Origin: Paraburkholderia antibiotica
GTDB lineage: Bacteria > Pseudomonadota > Gammaproteobacteria > Burkholderiales > Burkholderiaceae
NCBI RefSeq assembly: GCF_012927125.1
Contig: NZ_JABBFZ010000009.1
Span: 124,001 to 188,000 of the forward strand
Direction: 5' to 3'
Length of the DNA: 64,000 nucleotides
The notes beneath the pieces were generated by a model. It searched no databases and was not told the DNA's origin. It worked only from the letters and a program-made list of their open reading frames with translations. The stretch's first letter is position 1, and the number at the start of each line of letters is the position of its first letter. Positions 60,881 to 64,000 of this stretch are shown here, one piece after another. A program made the position numbers and the translations under genes.

Positions 60881-61963
60881 TCAGACCAGCCTGCGTCCAC
60901 TCTCCGTGTCGAACAGATGAATGTGTTCGGCCGGCAGTCGCAGCGCGACACGCTGACCGGGCTCGATCTTCGAGCGTTCGCGCGTCGTCACGCACCACGA
61001 ATTGCCGCCTATTTTCCCGTACAGGTGCGTCTCCGCGCCGGTCGGCTCGATCACTTCGACGTCGAGCGCGGCGTCCGGTATCTGCACGGTGATCTCGATG
61101 TGCTCGGGCCGCACGCCGAGCGTGACCTTCGCACCGGGCGCCGCCGACGCTGGCGCGCGTTCGAGCGCGACCTCGCTGCCGTCGGCGAGTTTCAGCGCGA
61201 CGCCCGCACCCTGCGTGCGATTCGCGATCACGCCCTCGGCGAAATTCATCGACGGCGAACCGAGGAAGCTCGCGACGAACAGATTCGCCGGCCGGTCGTA
61301 CAGCTCCAGCGGCCGGCCGATCTGCTCGATGCGCCCCGCGTTCATCACGACGATGCGATCGGCCATCGTCATCGCCTCGATCTGATCGTGCGTCACGTAG
61401 ATCACCGTATTCTTCAGCCGCTGGTGCAGCGCCTTGATTTCGGTGCGCATCTGCACGCGCAGCTTCGCGTCGAGATTCGACAGCGGCTCGTCGAACAGGA
61501 ACAGCGACGGCTCGCGCACCACCGCGCGGCCCATCGCCACGCGTTGCCGCTGACCGCCCGACAGCGCGCGCGGCAGGCGGTCCAGATAGCCGCTGAGGTT
61601 CAGCATCTTCGCGGCCGCATCGATGCGCGGCTTGAAGGTCGTCGAGGATTCCTTACGAATGCGCGGACCGAACGCGATGTTGTCGTAGACCGACAGATGC
61701 GGATACAGCGCATAGCTCTGGAACACCATCGAGATGTTGCGCTGCTGCGGTGCGAGCGTATTCGCGCGCGTGCCGCCGATCAGCAGATCGCCGCCGCTGA
61801 TCTCTTCGAGCCCGGCCACCATCCGCATCAGCGTGCTCTTGCCGCAGCCCGACGGACCGACCAGCACGACGAACTCGCCATCATCGATGTCGAGATCGAT
61901 ACCGTGCACGACCTGGGTGTCGCCATAGCGCTTGAAGATGCCGCTCAGTTGCACTGCTGCCAT
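60881..61963 (-). CDS. UgpC/MalK-type sugar ABC transporter ATPase
   Basis: A 360-aa ABC ATPase: Walker A GPSGCGKSTL, Q-loop region MVFQSYALYPHLSVYDNI, signature LSGGQRQRVAMGRA, Walker B LFLFDEPLSN, and the His switch VIYVTHDQIEA. The C-terminal TOBE-type regulatory domain (about 240-360) marks it as a MalK/UgpC carbohydrate-importer subunit. Together with the divergent binding protein at 63171 it forms an uptake system; permease genes must lie beyond the right edge. Confidence 0.94.
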   Translation of the reverse strand: MAAVQLSGIFKRYGDTQVVHGIDLDIDDGEFVVLVGPSGCGKSTLMRMVAGLEEISGGDLLIGGTRANTLAPQQRNISMVFQSYALYPHLSVYDNIAFGPRIRKESSTTFKPRIDAAAKMLNLSGYLDRLPRALSGGQRQRVAMGRAVVREPSLFLFDEPLSNLDAKLRVQMRTEIKALHQRLKNTVIYVTHDQIEAMTMADRIVVMNAGRIEQIGRPLELYDRPANLFVASFLGSPSMNFAEGVIANRTQGAGVALKLADGSEVALERAPASAAPGAKVTLGVRPEHIEITVQIPDAALDVEVIEPTGAETHLYGKIGGNSWCVTTRERSKIEPGQRVALRLPAEHIHLFDTESGRRLV

Positions 61964-62018
61964 GCTGTCCTCATTGTCTCGCCGCGTGTTGGGTGGGTGC
62001 GTGTTGTATTGGTAGGTC

Positions 62019-62792
62019 CTATAGCGATTCGAGCGTCAGCTCCTGCGCCATCAGACGGTTGCCGGCCATCAGGCCGCCGTCCACCGGCAACGCGACGCCG
62101 GTGATCACGCGCGCCATCGGCGAGGCGAGAAACAACACCGCGTCGGCGATATCGTCGGGCGTCGCGAAGTCGCGCAACGGGTACCACTTCTTCAGATCCT
62201 CGAATACCTGTGGATTCTTCTCGACCCGCGCGTGCCAGGCCTGGGTCTTCACGGTACCCGGACACACGATGTTCGCGCGGATGCCGTAGCGCCCCAGCTC
62301 GACCGCGAGCGCCTTCGTATAGCTGATCAGGCCGGCCTTCGCCGCGCTATACGCCGGATGCCCGAGCGCGGCCATCCCGTTCACCGAGCCGATCAGCACC
62401 AGCGCGCCGCGTTGCCGTTCGATCATCGACGCACGCACGGCCTCGACCGTGTGATACGTGCCGTTCAGATTCAGATGAATGTCGCGCTGCCAGCTGGCGG
62501 CGTCGGTATTCGCGAGCGTCGTGCCGAAGGCCGCGCCCGCGTTCGCGACCAGCACATCCACCGGACCCCGTTGCGCGACTGCCTCTGCCACCGCTTGCTG
62601 CACCGCGGCGGCATCGCCGAGATCGACCGCGATCGGCGTGACTTTATCCGCGCCGAGCCGCGCACCGAGCGAATGCAGCGCGGTCGCGTCGATGTCGAGC
62701 GCGAGCACCGTGTCGCCCTCGTCGACGAAACGTTTGCACAACACGCTGCCGATACCACCGCACGCGCCCGTTACCAACACCACACGATTCAT
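62019..62792 (-). CDS. SDR-family dehydrogenase
   Basis: A 257-aa short-chain dehydrogenase: cofactor site VVLVTGACGGIGSVLCKRF, NAG in VLVANAGAAFG, catalytic Ser in ALVLIGSVNG and YSAAKAGLISYTKAL (Tyr-x-x-x-Lys). It probably oxidises the imported polyol or sugar. The ATG at 62792 starts the Rossmann fold; the longer frame to 62897 is not needed. It is in the unit with the ATPase and RpiR genes, divergent from the binding-protein gene. Confidence 0.92.
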   Translation of the reverse strand: MNRVVLVTGACGGIGSVLCKRFVDEGDTVLALDIDATALHSLGARLGADKVTPIAVDLGDAAAVQQAVAEAVAQRGPVDVLVANAGAAFGTTLANTDAASWQRDIHLNLNGTYHTVEAVRASMIERQRGALVLIGSVNGMAALGHPAYSAAKAGLISYTKALAVELGRYGIRANIVCPGTVKTQAWHARVEKNPQVFEDLKKWYPLRDFATPDDIADAVLFLASPMARVITGVALPVDGGLMAGNRLMAQELTLESL

Positions 62793-62932
62793 GTGAGCCT
62801 CGTTCGTCCGTCCGGCTGCTTTCGGCTGCCGGGTTTTACCAGCGCTTCGTGCCGGCCGCGTTCGCCAGTTTCCCGCTCGCTTCGGACTTCTTGCCATCGA
62901 CTTCGGCCGTCCGAAGCGCCATGCCGAGCGCC

Positions 62933-62947
62933 TGTAAATTTCCTACA
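62933..62947. promoter_or_regulatory. TGTA-N7-TACA dyad
   Basis: TGTAAATTTCCTACA has 4-bp outer arms, a form seen in RpiR-type operators. It lies 140 bases upstream of the SDR start, and a related TGTAGGA element recurs at 63102. Weak by itself. Confidence 0.3.
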
Positions 62948-63073
62948 AAACTGACAATCGACACACTCCGCGCAATCCCGAAGAGTGGGTTTTCATGTCA
63001 TCGCGCAGTGCAGAATAACCCATGCTTTACAGCATCTTATGCACAAAACCGCTGGATAAAAAATATCGCAGAC

Positions 63074-63112
63074 CCTACGTGACAAGCAATTTTGCGTCAT
63101 GTAGGATTTTTT
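63074..63112 (+). promoter_or_regulatory. 10-bp dyad followed by T-run
   Basis: An inverted repeat with arms CCTACGTGAC (63074-63083) and GTCATGTAGG (63096-63105), one wobble pair, followed by TTTTTT at 63107. It is 65 bases upstream of the binding-protein ATG. It could be an RpiR operator or a leader attenuator. Confidence 0.45.
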
Positions 63113-63170
63113 CAAACAATTCACCAAGGCGGCCGGCGACGGCGGCAAACCACCCACAGGAGAGAGAAAA

Positions 63171-64000
63171 ATGTCGTTGCATGCCCGTGCTTCCCTCGCG
63201 CTAGGCAAAGTCGCCGTGGCGCTCGCGTTTGCTGGTATCGCCGTCTCGGCTCATGCCGACACGGTCCGCGTCACCGTCGCGCATTACAGCGACGCCACCG
63301 CGCCGTACTTCGAGAAAATGGCCCGCAACTTCGAGAAGGCCAACCCCGGCACGACCATCAAGATCGAAGACGTGAACTGGGACACGCTGCAACAGAAGCT
63401 GCAAACGGATATTTCCGGCGGCGCCAACGCCGACCTCGCGATCGTCGGCACGCGCTGGCTGCTCGACTTCGTGAAGGACGACGTCGCCGAACCGCTCGAC
63501 GGCTATATGGACGCGAGCTTCAAGAACCGCTTCATCGGCCCGTTCCTCGCACCTGGCCAGATCAACGGCAAGACCTACGGTCTGCCGATCGCCGCGTCCG
63601 CACGCGCGCTCTACTACAACAAGGATCTGCTCGCGAAGGTCGGCTACCCCGACGGCCCAAAGACCTGGAACGAAGTGATGGACGCGTCGAAGAAACTGAA
63701 GGCGCAAGGCGTTGCCGGCTTCGGTCTGCAGGGCAAGGAAATCGAAACCGACGTCTACTATTACTACGCGCTGTGGACGATGGGCGGCGACGTGGTCGGC
63801 AAGGACGGCAAGGCCGTGTTCAATTCGCCGGCCGGTGTGAAGGCCGCGACGATGTACAAGCAGATGATCGACCAGGGTCTGACGCAACCGGGCGTCACCG
63901 GCTATAGCCGTGAAGACGTGCAGAACCTGTTCAAGCAGGGCCGTGTCGCGATGGTGATCTCGGCACCGTTCCTCGCCAAGCAGATCAAGAAGGAAGCGCC
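63171..64000 (+). CDS. Sugar ABC transporter substrate-binding protein (partial)
   Basis: The N-terminal 276 residues of a family 1 extracellular solute-binding protein, truncated by the window end. A signal peptide (ALGKVAVALAFAGIAVSAHA) is followed by ATAPYFEKMARNFEKANPGT, NADLAIVGTRWLLDFVKD, the hinge YGLPIAASARALYYNKDLLA and YYYYALWTMGGDVVGKDGKA. AGGAGAGAG precedes the ATG. It is divergent from the SDR/ATPase/RpiR genes and is probably the first gene of an operon with the permeases. The substrate is likely a sugar or polyol. Confidence 0.93.
   Translation, partial: MSLHARASLALGKVAVALAFAGIAVSAHADTVRVTVAHYSDATAPYFEKMARNFEKANPGTTIKIEDVNWDTLQQKLQTDISGGANADLAIVGTRWLLDFVKDDVAEPLDGYMDASFKNRFIGPFLAPGQINGKTYGLPIAASARALYYNKDLLAKVGYPDGPKTWNEVMDASKKLKAQGVAGFGLQGKEIETDVYYYYALWTMGGDVVGKDGKAVFNSPAGVKAATMYKQMIDQGLTQPGVTGYSREDVQNLFKQGRVAMVISAPFLAKQIKKEA

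Larger units (their letters stand above)
62793..63170. other. Divergent intergenic region of the sugar locus
   Basis: About 380 bases between the SDR and the binding-protein gene, with two dyads (listed separately). No gene. It should carry both promoters and the RpiR operator. Confidence 0.4.

Overview
The window reads as a chromosomal segment of a Burkholderiaceae betaproteobacterium, most likely Paraburkholderia or a close relative. The support is high GC with strong GC3 bias (which produces long antisense ORFs), DUF4148 and DUF3309 proteins, GTGA/ATGA-coupled operons, a fused TRAP DctQM permease and a Burkholderia-type Tad locus. The genus is an inference. I saw no rRNA, tRNA, CRISPR array, transposase or phage gene.

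1-10.7 kb is the most unusual part. Five small proteins share a leader of the form M-x-x-L-[MI]-I-[KR]-D-L...ELD..AM..[VI].GG, which looks like a double-glycine export leader. One (1845-2132, minus) lies upstream of an outer-membrane efflux lipoprotein; four (8631-10243, plus) lie in a row. Between them are two DUF4399 periplasmic proteins, a caspase-like/sulfatase-modifying-factor fusion, and a membrane Ser/Thr kinase with a C-terminal DUF4384-like domain. The first and second peptides are about two-thirds identical in their cores although they sit on opposite strands 6.5 kb apart. No C39 peptidase/ABC exporter is in the window; it could lie to the left.

10.7-18.4 kb is a sugar-acid catabolic cluster: DUF1537 kinase, RuBisCO-like protein, VOC protein, TRAP transporter (DctQM + DctP) and a divergent LacI regulator. 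The kinase/RuBisCO-like pair resembles the OiaK/OiaX pair of D-apionate catabolism. Two near-identical 16-bp sites flank the divergent promoters. 18.4-36.5 kb is a mixed region of small regulator/enzyme units: a LysE exporter (apparently frameshifted at its end) with a divergent Lrp regulator, alpha/beta hydrolases, LysR, a CcdA/TlpA thiol-redox pair, a GT2 glycosyltransferase, MipA/OmpV, a Tat-exported amidohydrolase, a GH3 beta-glucosidase, XRE-cupin + GNAT, and MarR + M20 hydrolase + TRIC channel protein.

36.5-48 kb holds a nearly complete Tad/Flp pilus locus on the minus strand: two flp pilins (one only 56 codons), cpaA, cpaB, cpaC, a lipoprotein, cpaE, cpaF, tadB, tadC, two tadE-like pseudopilins and a vWA tadG. 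No tadD is visible. 49-53.5 kb holds a GT87/GT2/methyltransferase envelope-glycan operon convergent with a YbfB-type MFS transporter. 54.3-55.8 kb looks like an iron-regulated operon: a good Fur-box match precedes a possible 54-codon ORF, an unknown protein and a degenerate phosphopantetheinyl-transferase homologue. 55.9-59 kb has DUF2783, an FAD aromatic monooxygenase and a metallo-beta-lactamase-fold protein lacking expected ligands. 59.9-64 kb is a sugar/polyol ABC uptake locus (RpiR regulator, UgpC/MalK-type ATPase, SDR dehydrogenase, divergent substrate-binding protein cut by the window end).
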